64,000 nucleotides of DNA, taken from assembly GCA_011009095.1 (NCBI GenBank), contig VTPC01001007.1, positions 5,460 through 69,459 of the forward strand, in the 5' to 3' direction. The notes below the pieces were generated by a model. It did no database searches, was not told where the DNA came from, and worked only from the letters and a program-made list of their open reading frames with translations. This stretch comes from Ignelater luminosus. Taxonomy: Eukaryota > Arthropoda > Insecta > Coleoptera > Elateridae. Below, in pieces: positions 47,040 to 58,966 of the stretch; the first letter of the stretch is position 1; each line of letters opens with the position of its first letter. The position numbers and the translations under genes are program-made.

Positions 47040-49118
47040 TTTGACATTGCGATTAATGGTAAGTAAATCGTACTGTACAGCTTTCTTTATAACATCTTTG
47101 TTTGGAACACTCTGTATATTGTTACACTTCTTGTTCTACCTATTGCTTTACCACTTATTTCATTCATCTGACTTAATTCTTACGTGCTGAAATTTGAAAG
47201 TCAAGAAACATTTATTTTATGCAATAAAACGTGTAAAAGTTTCATTTTATTAATCTCTGGTGTGCTGTTTAGAATCAGATTGGATAAACTTGAGGTACTG
47301 AGGAGACTGGTTATGGTATCATTATTTAAATTATGTAGGGTATATGTATTTGATCCTTCGAAAAATATGTTGCTCGATTTTACTTTTAAGGCTTTCTACG
47401 ACTGCCGCTTTCGAATTTTGTAAAACAGAATTTGTTTAATAAATAACCTCTATAACAGTTTTAACCTGAATTTCCTTTGCCGCAATGTTAAATATTTTAA
47501 GCCATCCTCTACCCCAATTTAAAATATTTTAGACCTACTTTATCAAATTATATGGTAAATGTAAACTTTATGTACATACTTTAATAAAATAAAATTTAGA
47601 TTTACTTCGAGCTTCTAATTTGGGTTAGAAAATGTCTTGAACTTCATATCTTTGTTTAAAATTTTGAAGAGAATTTATTGTTAGTCGGTGACAGAAACAA
47701 AAAATAATTTTGTTTACGTTCCTGTCTTCAGTTTATGTTAATATAAAGTGGCTGTAATTTAATAAAGGTCTCTTCTTTTGTCTTATTTTGAACTACATAG
47801 TTTTTATTGTCTTATATTAGGTTTCAATTTTTCTTATTACTGTCAATTTATTAAATGCTGATTACCTACTACTTTGTGGAAAACATTTATTGTAGGTTGT
47901 CTTAATACCCATATTTTCAGTGTAATTCACTTCTTTTAGAATTAGTTTTTTTTGTTTGCAATTTATGATGATAGTAAAGAGAACGAAACTGAAGAAAATA
48001 TACCAAAATATAGCAATTACCGCTGTTATCGCAATTATCTCTGTTTCAGATAAATTATTTGTATTCATCGTTATTATTCGATCACGTTAATGAGAAAATT
48101 GATTTCTGTCTATACTATGGAGAGATGTCTATCAGAATTATGTAGTTAGCTTATCTGTATACTCATTATCATTATGATATGTTTGACTTTTCTTCCAGTA
48201 GATTTTTGGTTTTTTATTGAACAAATCAAAATTCCTATTTTAAAAACAATGTTAATCTGTTGTTTGTGGAATTCAGGATTTAGGAACTTGCATAGAATGG
48301 CTTCCAATTCTTAAAACTCCAAACCACATTCTTTCCAAAAACGACTGAAAAGAGATCCAGTAATACAAAATGTAAAGTTTGGAGCAAGAATATGTACACA
48401 TCAAACTCTAGGTGTTATCTAATTTTAGTTCAGATTGAAAGGCAGTTCAATAAATTAAAGAAATAATTTAGAAGAAAAGATTGTAAAGATTAGGAATAAT
48501 AACATACCAACCAACTAGTGAGGCTATGAGATTGACATAATGGAGTTAATATTTAATGAGAGTTCAATTTTATACAACTGCAAAATCTCACAAGACGTTA
48601 TACGATGTCTAAACTCTAGAACATTGTTAGACTTGAGAAATGTATAGCAATGTTAACTTCAGTTAATGGAAAAGTAATCTTGTCGTTCAAGTCTGTTAAA
48701 ATCTATTCAGGCTTAAATTACCTGAATAATAGAAACACTCCGGGCCAATAACTACATTACAAACGCTTAGCAAATTCTGAAAGCCCTCAATCTTAAGAAT
48801 AAGTATATTAACTTAAATTGGATTAAAATTAACAAGTGGAAATGTCTTGTAACTCCATCAACTTTAGGAGTTCATAATCGCAATATATTCAGACATTTTA
48901 TACTCATTGTAGTTTTTTATGGTTAAGTTGCTTGATATAAAAGTTCACTGATCTGGAAGTTATGTGTATGAAAAATTGGTTCCAACCATTCCTTATAACC
49001 TATGAAGCTGATGACTCAATTACTAATCAATAAGGAGAGAATTTTCAAAGTATTTTCTAAGTAATCTGGCGTTAGAGATTACTTGGGTTCTTGATTTACA
49101 AGCCTGCAAAGTCACCTA
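47040..49118. other. Gene-free stretch
   Basis: AT-rich, no recognisable gene other than a small membrane-type frame at 48068-47862, listed separately with low confidence. Confidence 0.35.
47862..48068 (-). CDS. Candidate small single-pass membrane protein, 68 codons
   Basis: ATG at 48068 gives MNTNNLSETEIIAITAVIAI followed by a hydrophobic run (about residues 11-36). A basic CKQKK motif and a hydrophilic tail follow, ending in TAA at 47864. A minus-strand AATAAA lies about 10-15 nt past the stop (47854-47849). The layout (acidic N-terminus, one membrane span, basic stop-transfer) is plausible for a type III or tail-anchored microprotein. Hydrophobic frames also arise by chance in AT-rich DNA, and I recognise no homologue. 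Confidence 0.15.
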   Translation of the reverse strand: MNTNNLSETEIIAITAVIAIFWYIFFSFVLFTIIINCKQKKLILKEVNYTENMGIKTTYNKCFPQSSR

Positions 49119-49345
49119 TACGAGGGGCACTGCTAAAATTCGCGGAAAAAGTAAATCGCTTTATTACTTCTCAAAATATTCACCTTTAACATCTATTACA
49201 CTTTTGCATTCGATGAAATCAATCTTCGAAACATTTTCTCCACCCTGAACAAGGTACCTTCAGGCGATGAAAAACGCTCACCACGCATTTTATTTTTGAT
49301 TTTTGGAAACAAGAAGAAGTTATTGGTATATTTGAGTCTTCGAAT
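49119..49345 (-). pseudogene. 3' end of a mariner-like transposase and its terminal repeat
   Basis: The minus strand reads YFLFPKIKNKMRGERFSSPE, then GTLFRVEKMFRRLISSNAKV and stops. This matches the usual C-terminus after the third catalytic residue in many mariner-like elements (FLFPKxKxxLRGxRFxSxEE, then a KCFExW-type helix). The segment ends at 49119-49150 with TACGAGGGGCACTGC-type sequence, likely the element's terminal repeat. Everything upstream of this tail is missing or unreadable. Confidence 0.55.
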
Positions 49346-49745
49346 TACCTATAGTAGACTGCTACTGATCAGCTGAAAAAGAGAAATTTGTTTTGCCAGT
49401 GCGCCAATGTTGATTCCTATCTTGATAGTAACTAGAAGAATTAATTTCGTTCTTATTAAATAAACCTGAACATTACATCTGAAATATTCGCAAGATCCGA
49501 AAATTGTCTGAATGAGAATGGTTGACAGGAAAGGATGTACTAGTCATCATGATTCAGTTAACAAAAATAATTGGCGGGAAATCGAGCAATGTGGAATGAG
49601 AGCAAATGGGAAGAGACTGTTGCAACAGAAAGAAATTCCTAACTAATATTAACGATGTTTAATAAACGTATTTGGACAAACAGACTAGATAACAAATAAA
49701 TTTCATAACTGGAGGAAGATAGAAATTCTGAGCAAAATCTACATA

Positions 49746-50930
49746 CACTATTGGACAAAAGTAGAGCAACAAAATGAATTTTTTTCACAAACTTTTCTAA
49801 GTTTATTGAATTAACTTAATTATTGAGTTAGTGTGACTGAAACATTTTCTTCTTTTTGTGAGCTGTTTATTATACAAATTTAATTAATTTTTCCTAACCT
49901 TCATTGCACAAAATATTCAACATTGTAAAAAAGCAACAAAAATTCGTGCGACAAAAGTAAAGCAACAAATGCATTATGTCATTATTTTTTATTCAAAACA
50001 CAACCAACAAAGGAAAATAGCAATAGCAAACGATAAAATTAGTTCATTTGAAGTTAATAGTTGATGGCTTATTCATTATTTTGTAAAACTTTTTTATATC
50101 GGCGAGGCATTGAAGCGATCAAATTTGGTATGACCTCAGCGGGGAGTGTTTTCCATACTTCTTGGATTTTCGTTAGCAGACCTTGATTATTTGTGAATAC
50201 GGAAGTTCTTATACGTTGCTTCCACAAGTTTTCAATGGGACTTAAGTCGGGCGATTGCGCTGGCCAGTTCATAACATGGACGTTGTTTTCTTGGAACCAC
50301 TCTTCAACTATCCGTGAAGCATACTTTGGGTCGTTATCTTGTTGAAAAACGAACTGTAAGGGCAATTCCCACTCTGAATAAGGTAGCATAACATTTTGTG
50401 ATACACCTCTGTAAACAAAGCGATTCATGGTTTCATTAACGACGTGTGTAGGCCCAATGTCATTCCATGAAAAACATCCCTATAGAAAGACGCTACCTTT
50501 ACCGTGTTTGACTGTAGGAGTAACGTACTTGGGATTAAATCTTGTATTAATGGGGCGCCTTACGCGTTTCATTCCATCAGATTTAAATATTTTATATCGA
50601 GTTTCATCAGAAAATAATATTTTTCTCCAGTCGTCATCTGACCAATTTAAATGGTTTCTTGCGAATTCAAGTTTAGCACGTTTATTTTTCCTACTAATCA
50701 GTGGTTTTTCGCAGAGCGTCTGCTAAATAATTTGGCTTCGACAAGCCTTTTCTGAACTGTTCTTGTTCCAACTTTTAGTTCAGGCACCTCGGCAATAATC
50801 CTCGGTGCAGATTTCCGCGGCTCATTTTGAAAAATTCGTTTGATGCGTTTATCCATCCACATTGAAGTTTCCCTTGGTCAATAGGATTTCTAATTTTGTC
50901 CATCAGTTTCTGACTTTTTGACAATTACTA
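49746..50930 (-). mobile_element. Tc1-like element with IR/DR-type left end, right end missing
   Basis: The left end starts at CACTATTGGACAAAAGTAGA (49746) just after TA. The same core, GACAAAAGTAAAGCAACAAA, recurs about 196 bp inside at 49950. Such paired direct repeats inside one terminal inverted repeat are typical of IR/DR Tc1 elements. The transposase follows on the minus strand. No matching right terminal repeat was found beyond 50900, so the 5' side of the element is truncated or scrambled. Confidence 0.75.
50069..50877 (-). pseudogene. Tc1 transposase (DD34E), catalytic triad present, broken frame
   Basis: From PRETSMWMDKRIKRIFQNEP the second helix-turn-helix continues through SAPRIIAEVPELKVGTRTVQ and KRLVEAKLFSRRSAKN. 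A one-base shift follows, then SRKNKRAKLEFARNHLNWSD. The catalytic core has ILFSDETRYKIF (first Asp), FVFQQDNDPKYAS (second Asp) and NWPAQSPDLSPIENLW (Glu, exactly 34 residues after the second Asp). An in-frame TAG at 50482-50480 replaces the Trp expected before GCFSWNDIGP. The C-terminus LIASMPRRYKKVLQNNE ends in TAA at 50069. The first helix-turn-helix is missing. Only one frameshift and one stop were seen in about 270 codons, so this copy is moderately young. Confidence 0.88.
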
Positions 50931-52824
50931 GTTTTAGATATGAGTTCTTCTGACACTTAATGAAGATAAGTTTATGGTGCCTTTTCATCATATCTTGGAT
51001 GGAGGAAATGGCTGTTACTCGAAAGACTTATTCGGATCAAGGAAGAAGAAACTAACTCTGCTTCAAGAAGATAGTCTAGTCGCAGTATGAATAGCCGGAA
51101 ACGTTCAGCTCTTGCATGTGTAATAATATGTAATATACCTATTTGGATGTAGATTTAAGATTCAGATCTAATAAGTCATTTTTAATCTGTTGCTATTAGT
51201 ATCTTCGCATATGCTTCTGTTTTGACATATTTATAATCTAGATCGTGCCAAAAAGTTCCTATGAGTTGTTTTTGTTTTTACTTAACGTTGTAAACGTTTG
51301 TTAACGTTTGGATTTTTGGATGACAGAATTTTACCTTTAAGCTAGATCTGAAAAGTGAGAAATGGTAGTTAAATTTTCCAGCTTGATCTATGAACAGATT
51401 TAGATTCTGCATGGAATAGATTTTATTCAAGCTCGAAATTCTTAAAAGTTAGAGAATTCTCTAGAAACTTAAGGCTTGATGAGTTTTATTGGATATAGAT
51501 GTAAAAGAGCCTGAGAAGCAATTTTAAGAATCAACCAACAAGTACAATTTTGACATTTTTGGATTGAATTCACATATGGTGGTCAATATGTAATAACGCA
51601 GCATAGCACCCGAGATTTCTTTTATCAAAGTAGATGGTACGCTCATTAATGATATCGGCATTGCGAGGAAAGTCAGACGAATAAATGACCGAAATAGTGT
51701 GTATCGTAAAATGGCAGCCAAAAACTTTATTAACCGTACCATTTTGCTATTTCTTCTTAATCTTGCTTATTCAAAAAATGCATGCAAAGCCCAACAGTCG
51801 CTTTGTGGCGGCGGCCATGCAGAAGCCAAGAACAAACCTAGGAATTCACCCCGTCTGACTTGTTGCTTTTGTTTTCCAAACCCATTTTTGAAAGGTATTT
51901 GCTGAATAACATAAATAATGAGCAGAGGATAGTTATTACTTTATACTTTACGTTTGTTGAACTATTCGTCTCTACAATTTAGACTGAGATAGACTGTTAA
52001 GTTGCAGTCTGATCCAAGAACTGAGTTAATTATTTCTCAAGAAAACTGAAAAAGAAGAACGCGAAATGGAGGAGTTCCGAAAGCAATTGTGCCAATTATA
52101 CTTAAAATTGTCAGGTTTCATAGAAAGATTCTTCTTGGACTTATGTAACCTTAAGCCAAAGCTACTAAAGTTGGCGAAAAATTTGAATGTATACAGTGAT
52201 TTGTGATATCGAATATGTTGTGTACCTCAAGCATTCATTCAAGATGTCAGTTACATAAACCTACTAACTCTTATTCATCTTATGCTATGGTTTTTTCAGC
52301 TTGTTAGCAGTTTATCACTTAACACTCTTTTTTGTGTGGAGTAGCTACAGGGTAAGAAAGACCAATGAACATGACAACCCTAATGATATTCCATGTAGAT
52401 ACCAATAATATAAAAACAATAGAAAGGATGTACGCAAGATTTGATTTGAAAAGTTGCTATACCCATTTCGATAAGACTCGATTGTTGCAATTAGAAAAAA
52501 ATCATTTGAGTATTTATGAAGAATTTTTCTCTTCTTATATTAAATATGCTCTTCTACATTAACGTAAGTACAATTTTTTGTAAAAATTGAATGTTGTGGT
52601 GCTATATTGTTTTTATATTTTCCCATGTGTTGTGATAGAAATATTCATACAGGTATCATCAAATGACCTGACCTTCAATACAATCATTAAGCATTCATTG
52701 AAAATCCTGTTATTACTTAATTTTTGTTTCAACAAGACTTTAATAACACATTATTATAAGCATGACAGTTGATTTTTCTATTTTTTTGGGTCATCAGACG
52801 TAACATAAACTTAAAACCTATATA
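50931..52824. other. Gene-free stretch
   Basis: No supported gene. A small cysteine-rich secreted-type frame at 51711-51905 is listed with low confidence. Confidence 0.35.
51711..51905 (+). CDS. Candidate small secreted cysteine-rich peptide, 64 codons
   Basis: ATG at 51711 gives MAAKNFINRTILLFLLNLAY, a signal-peptide-like start (short basic region, hydrophobic core, then a polar cut region near YSKNA). The rest is basic with six cysteines (C at about residues 26, 33, 51, 52, 54 and 64, including a CCFC cluster) and ends in TGA. No family is recognised and no intron or polyadenylation context stands out. Chance origin is quite possible. Confidence 0.15.
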   Translation: MAAKNFINRTILLFLLNLAYSKNACKAQQSLCGGGHAEAKNKPRNSPRLTCCFCFPNPFLKGIC

Positions 52825-53732
52825 CAGTGTGTCCCAATTTCGACGCTCACTATTGGGATCTCAGAAATTGTAAGAGATACGAAGTCGGTTAAATTAGAAA
52901 AGATTTGATTATTTTGGAGATCGGTTTACTTATGCTTTTGTTTTTTCAAAAAAAGTTCACGGCTTAGTAGATATTTGATAAAAACGAAATTATTTTACTT
53001 TTTTTTAAAGTGAAATATCTCAGGTACGAGCAAAGATAGAAAAGAACAGCAAAGAGGGTATTTTAGAGAATTTACTCCGAAACACAGAAAAATTATTTTC
53101 GCAATTGTCTTTTGTTTTATTTCGACGGTGAAACGTAAATCCAAGTTTTTTCTAATGGAACGCCTATTTGATTTCCATATTACTGAACTGCACACCTTAA
53201 ATGCTTTTCAGTGATACATGGTTTGACATAGCTTTTCTTTTGTTTTACCGGGTTATGAAGTGAAAATCATTTTTCATCATAGTGTGCCATAACATCTAAC
53301 ACACAAAGTAGTGGAGTTCTATCAAAGAAATTCATTTGTTATGCAAAAATTGCTAAAACAAAATAAATACGCTTTTATGGGGCATTAGCTGCTTATTTGA
53401 TGCTATCTGTGAATGCTCAGTAAATTATCTTAAAAGCGTCTTTTGTTTTGTTTTAGCAATTGTTACATAACAAATGTAATTTATCTGACAAAAACCAATG
53501 ATTTTCATATGTTTAAAGCCATGGCACACTAAGTGGGAAATGCTTTTTATTTAAAAAAAATAAAATAATTTCGTTTTTAGCAAATATCTAGTAAGCCGTG
53601 AACTTTTTTGAAAAAACAAAAGCATAAGTAAACTGATCTCCAAAGTAGCCAAATCTTTTCTAATTTAACCGACTTCGTATCTCTTACAATTTCTGAGATC
53701 CCAATAGTGAGCATCGAAATTGGGACACACTG
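52825..53732. mobile_element. Fold-back/MITE family copy 2 (908 bp, longest copy)
   Basis: Ends CAGTGTGTCCCAATTTCGAC (left) and the complementary CAGTGTGTCCCAATTTCGAT (right, minus strand). TA flanks both sides (52823-52824 and 53733-53734). The outer inverted repeats run about 170 bp. Inner blocks are also inverted around a turn near 53400, so most of the element can fold back on itself. A segment at about 53000-53225 has no partner in the other arm. No transposase motif is present. Confidence 0.93.
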
Positions 53733-53734
53733 TA

Positions 53735-56312
53735 TTTATTTTATTGAAGAATTAATAAAAAAAAAACAAGAAAAATCATGACAGAATCCCTAAATAAAAT
53801 TTTGTATTACAAGGCATTTTGTAGTTAACGTGGTTGCTATTCGATGTTTTATTAAATAATTTATCCAACGCAGAAACGCAAATTTTGATTTAAATGTACA
53901 CTCAACCATTTGTCACATCACATTTAGAAAGCTGCAATTTCATAACACAAACAACCAGATCGTTACACAGAGACAAATTTATTTGATTTTGGAGGTTTGT
54001 TATAACTTCGAGCGCGATTTAATCCAATTTTCCTGCAGACTTAACGAACGTATGTGTACTACATATGTATATCAGTCAGTAATCCCAACATAACATTTTC
54101 ATTCATACTTTTTCCAATTTAATAATAATTCTCATTTAAAAGGCTTTTCTCCACTGTAATAACATTGGATATTATTAGAAGTTTTCTAGTTAGTATACCT
54201 AAGGGAATTAATTTATGTGAATGAATCACGTACGTATGTAAAATTAAATTAAATTTTTCTTCTCGTTGCAATTGGATTTTACACGTTTTCTGACTGAATT
54301 TACAACTTGGCGCTTAAACTGAAACTGTTGTGACTATTTCGCAATTCATTTGTATTTCACAGTTTTGGTTTCAGTCCAAAGGTTAAAGTCCTTAATGTCA
54401 TGAAAATAATTTTCTTTACCTACTTTTGTATGTTTGTAAACCGTATCCATCAATTAAAAATAAAACTACACACAAAAACAAACACAAAAATTCACGTAAC
54501 TAAAAAAAAAATTAAAAACTAAAACTTTCACTTGATATGAAATTAAACATGAAGAATCGGACAATACTAGATAAAACAGTCTATGTAATGCGACACGTAC
54601 CACCGTACTGGATAATTTTCAACAATAAACGTAAAATGAACTTTTTGTCCTTGCTGCTATGGAAATAAGTATTGTTTAGAGATCTCGCATTATAAAGGAT
54701 TAATATGTATAAAAGTGAAAAAAGTTGTGCTCAATATTGCTTTCCTCTGTGTTACCTGTAGCTAATTATATTACACCTATTAAATAATGCTTGTGAATGA
54801 CGCTATTTTTACTAATTGTATGTACAAATGTTTGTTTGAACCGCTGCATTTATAAATCAACGATGCATAACGTAAGGGTTATTTTTCCGTTTGTTGTAAG
54901 TGTTGGGTATTGTTTGCTATTGTGTAAACGGTTTTTATTAATTCCTCCCTAAAAACGATATTCGGAATACATTAATAATTAATAAGGATTTTATCATGTA
55001 CTAGAAATTAGAAAAACAATTTAATTTGACTCCCAGAAAGATTTGTTTTTGTCTAAATTCTATTAAAACGTTTAAAACGCAGTAGAGACTCTTGTAGTTA
55101 TTTATTGTACTTTTAATAATTAAATATTTACTTTATACGACAGTCTCTGCGTAAGAAAGGGGAAACGATTTAATTTAGAAAATATTTCCAACCTTGACTT
55201 TTCGTTAATCAGCAGTTAGAGAATTTAAAAAAAAAGGTAATGAAATGTTCCGGCTTTCTAAAAATCTAGATTGCACTGACAACCGAACTTGGTTGTTCCA
55301 GAAAAAAAAAACAATATGCAACTGCAGTAGTAACGTAACATTTGATATTCAAGTATTCGCACCTTTTACTATCCAAGGGTAACGTAAAATTTTATGGGAC
55401 ACATTCAAATAGGATCTGGGTAAAAATAAAATTTGTTAAAACTTGTTTTCTTGTTGATATGACTTACGTTTCTTTGTTAATGCATACATAAAATAATAAA
55501 ATTCAAATGTTTCTTAGCACTTTTTTTTTGAATAATTTCCTGTCTGTAATTGATTATGCGATTCTTAAATTTATACCGTTTTATGAAGCTGATGTGTTAT
55601 CCCAATTTAAACTGTTACTTATCTTCATGATGATTCGTTTTGTTCTGATGAAATTTTACCATAAGAAATTATTTTCTCACGTCATCAGCCTTGTTTTATA
55701 ATGATATAAGGTATTGAATCATTGTATAATTTTTGAGACTTTAAGGCAAGGTTATTACATTCTTAGTATTTTGCTAAATAGACAGCCAGTAATTAAAAGT
55801 TTCAAATCTATATCTACAGCTACCTTGATATAATTTTCTTCATTTGTTTCTAGCCCAAAACTTCCATCATTTTTTAGAAATCCTGCAGCTCTTGAGCTGC
55901 GAACTCTTATACCCTTTTGTCACACTAATCTACAACCAATTAGAAAATAGCTTTTTTTGGTTTGTTTTTTTGTATGAACTTTTTTATATTGTATACTATA
56001 CCAAGAAGATTGCTCTCCTGATTGTTACTTGATGTATGGCTAACCAAAAGTCAAGAGTGCAGATTTGTAGTTTTTGACTTGGTATGAAAGATAAGGAATT
56101 CATCATGGTGAAGATCTCTTTGGCATGGTTTATGGTCATCACTTTGAAAGCTTCAAACAAGTTGTACAACTTTTCTTTTTCAAGAAAAGAATTATTTGAT
56201 ATCAGCAAGTTTATTAACTGTTTCCAAAGTGTCTTATGCTTAATGGTACAGTCTATAACAATTAATCAAAGCATGCTTTGGGAGTGACCAATACAATCAA
56301 CTAGTCATACTA
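53735..56312. other. Gene-free stretch
   Basis: Strongly AT-rich. Hydrophobic frames at 55507-55701 and 55844-56032 look like random T-rich translation and are not supported as genes. Confidence 0.35.
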
Positions 56313-56503
56313 TATGTGATCAAAAAGTCGTAGCATCTTCGTGATCTTTAGACAGCAAATGGTTTCTGTGATCGAAACGCGCGGAATCGCGCTTTAAATG
56401 AATAAAAGTCCAAATTCCAAATGGTTCAATCAAAATCACTAAACACAGCTTAGTACTTGGTTTCATATGTGACTGAAATGACGAGACTTTTTGCTCACAC
56501 GAT
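56313..56503. mobile_element. Possible short MITE (about 190 bp)
   Basis: TATGTGATCAAAAAGTCGT at the left end resembles the complement of the right end, TCGTGTGAGCAAAAAGTCTC. TA lies near both outer edges. The repeat is only about 20 bp with several differences, and the interior is non-coding. Confidence 0.35.
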
Positions 56504-56811
56504 ATTTTATTTTTGAAAACTTTCTTCAGGCTGACTACTATTTTCTGTAATTCAGTATAGGCTAAATTTGATTTCCAATAAGTTATACAGTCTACGCTTT
56601 CACCAACATTAACAAATCAAAATTCCCTAATTACTGCCATTGTCGTTATGAATCATGATATTGGTAGAAGTCTTTAGACCACAAAAAATCTATACGGGCA
56701 CCTTCAGAATGTGTCTTCCAAACTGAGTTATCCAACTTGTCATGAAGAAGACTTCCGTACATATGTTCTTCTGTGACATACTTTATTGTTAAGAATTCCC
56801 AAACTTATATA

Positions 56812-57646
56812 CAGTGTGTCCACATTTGGATGCTCACTATTGAGATCTCGGAAATTGTAAGAGATTCGAAGTCGGTTAAATTAGAAAAGAATTGCCTACT
56901 TTGAAGATCATTTTACTCATGCTTTTGTTTTTTCAAAAAAGTTCACGGCTTACTAGATATTTGCTAAAAACGAAATTATCTTATTTTTTTTTAAGTGAAA
57001 TATCTCAGGAACGAGCAAAGATAGAAAAAAACAACAAAGAGGGTGTTTTAGATAATTTACCCCGAAACACAAAAAATTATTTTCACAGTCCTCTTGTTTT
57101 ACTTCGGCGGTGGAACGTAAATCCAAATCTTTTCTAATGGAACGCCTACTTGATTTCCATATTAGTGAAGTGCACGCCTTAAATGCTTTTCGGTGATGCA
57201 TGGTTTGACATAGTTTTTCTTTTGTTTTACCGAGTTATGAAGTGAAAATCATTTTTCATCGTAGTGTTGTCATGACGTCTAACACACAAAGTCGTGGAGT
57301 TTTATCAAATAAATTCATTTCTTATGCAAAAACGGCTAAAACAAAATAAATACGCTTTTATGGGACATTAACTGCTTATTTGATGCTATCTGTGAATGCT
57401 CAGTAAATTATTTTAAAAGCGTCTTTTGTTTTGTTTTAGAAATTGTTACATAACAAATGTAATTTATGTGACAATAATTTTGTTTTTAGCAAACATCTAG
57501 TAAGCTGTGAACTTTTTTGAAAAAGCAAAAGCATAAGTAAACTGATCTCCAAAATAGCCAAATCTTTTCTAATTTAACCGACTTCGTATCTCTTACTTTA
57601 CAATTTCCGAGATCCCAATAATGAGCATGGAAATGTGGACACACTG
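56812..57646. mobile_element. Fold-back/MITE family copy 3 (835 bp)
   Basis: Ends CAGTGTGTCCACATTTGGAT (left) and the complementary CAGTGTGTCCACATTTCCAT (right, minus strand). TA is present on both sides (56810-56811 and 57647-57648). It keeps the left-arm segment missing from copy 1 (here about 56990-57205). It lacks about 80 bp of the right arm (after 57470) that copies 1 and 2 retain. A 4-bp TTAC duplication near 57595 is private to this copy. Confidence 0.92.
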
Positions 57647-57648
57647 TA

Positions 57649-58700
57649 AATGAGATATGGACTATCATCTGATTTAATGGTGAAGAACAGATTCTGCTGT
57701 ACAAAGCAAGGCAAGATAGGTTCTCTGAAAGTTCTTTTGATTAAGATCCATATAAATTACTGCGATGCGATGCATTTAGACGAGTATGGTGACACTCAGA
57801 TAAGAAGTCAATTCAGTTGATTCTTCGGAACGCTTTCTAAATATTTGTGAATACTCTTTCTTATTGTCATTGGCACTAACTGCCTTGGGCACAAGAACTA
57901 ACGATATATTGTTGTGCTAGAATTTTGCCCTGCTGAAAGAAGTTCCGTGGGGACTACGATTTCATTTCCTTATCGAAGAAACAGACGTATGTATTTAGAA
58001 TTTTTATCCGCATAAGCTTATCAACCTGAATCACTGATCGCATAACACATAACCTTTAAGTGTAGAAGCAAGTATGTATGTATATGATTATCGAAGTCAA
58101 ATGAGACCATCACTACCAAAAAAGTTTGGGATTCGTCTATCTTTGTCTTAACTGATGAGTATGATGACTTCCGGAAAAAAATCTTATTATTATTGTTTTT
58201 GAAGAGTCGCGGAAACTCTAATCCTAAAACTAGAAAGATAGAGTGAAACATCTACATCTACTTGAATAATCAGGCGATATTTGCAACAAAAGATTCTCTT
58301 GTTCGAGCAGATCAATCTCGTTTGAGTTGTTGGACAACGGAAAAACAGACAAACTTGCATAGGTATAGAGCCAGAAACGCCTGCTTATGACCGGAACCTT
58401 TTCTGAAGATCTCACGATAAGAGCTCACGTCAGTCTTAAATCTATAAGCTCGCGATATACAAAAAGGAGATTGAAATTTAGAGGCTGTCATAACACTAAC
58501 GACTGTCATGATGTCTCAACGATAACTTGACCCATCCAAAAACCCGTCACAAAATGGTTTTCAAAAAATTGGTAAAGTAGCTACATCTCTGTGTGGTCTA
58601 CAAGACGGCGGGGGTTTTAAGTCTCACATCGTTTAAAAGGTCTTTTCAACCTCTATACAACCATATAGATTTTCTGAAAATCTGTTCATTAGTTTTCGAT
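57649..58700. other. Gene-free stretch
   Basis: Several short frames on the minus strand (58021-58509), none with a recognisable motif. Composition is slightly less AT-rich than average and may be an old retroelement, but I could not identify one. Confidence 0.3.
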
Positions 58701-58839
58701 AAATTGCTTGTTTGCTAACTTAAAATTAGGAAACTTAAGAAAAAGCAACTTCAAAGTTGTAAAGTTACTTAGTATCATTGATAAAAACGATACTAACTCT
58801 TTAGAAAGATCGTGCAATTATAATATTTGCGTGCGACGG

Positions 58840-58966
58840 TTTTTGAGTCAACGTTTTCTTGTATATTTAAAATTGGCAGAAGAAGGTTCAACTAGATCAC
58901 CTGATCTAACTTTCCTAGATTCTTTTAAGGGAACATTTAAAATCAAAAGTCTACGCCACTTAACGT
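58840..58966 (+). pseudogene. Short transposase relic (RSPDLTFLD block)
   Basis: The frame reads RRFLSQRFLVYLKLAEEGST then RSPDLTFLDSFKGTFKIKSL. This parallels the arthropod Tc1/mariner-type tail (FLNxxFPxxWIGRxGPxxWPARSPDLTPLDFFLWG). It is the same protein region found in the fold-back element at 31.2 kb, but from a different, more decayed copy. No terminal repeats were found. Confidence 0.45.

Noticed and set aside
50427-50726. Plus-strand 99-codon frame
   Set aside because: Antisense to the Tc1 transposase at 50069-50877.
54597-54664. Minus-strand acceptor CCATAG, short open stretch and GTACGT donor considered as an upstream exon
   Set aside because: In the open frames the phase does not fit the exon at 22217; the best frame would create a TGA at the junction.
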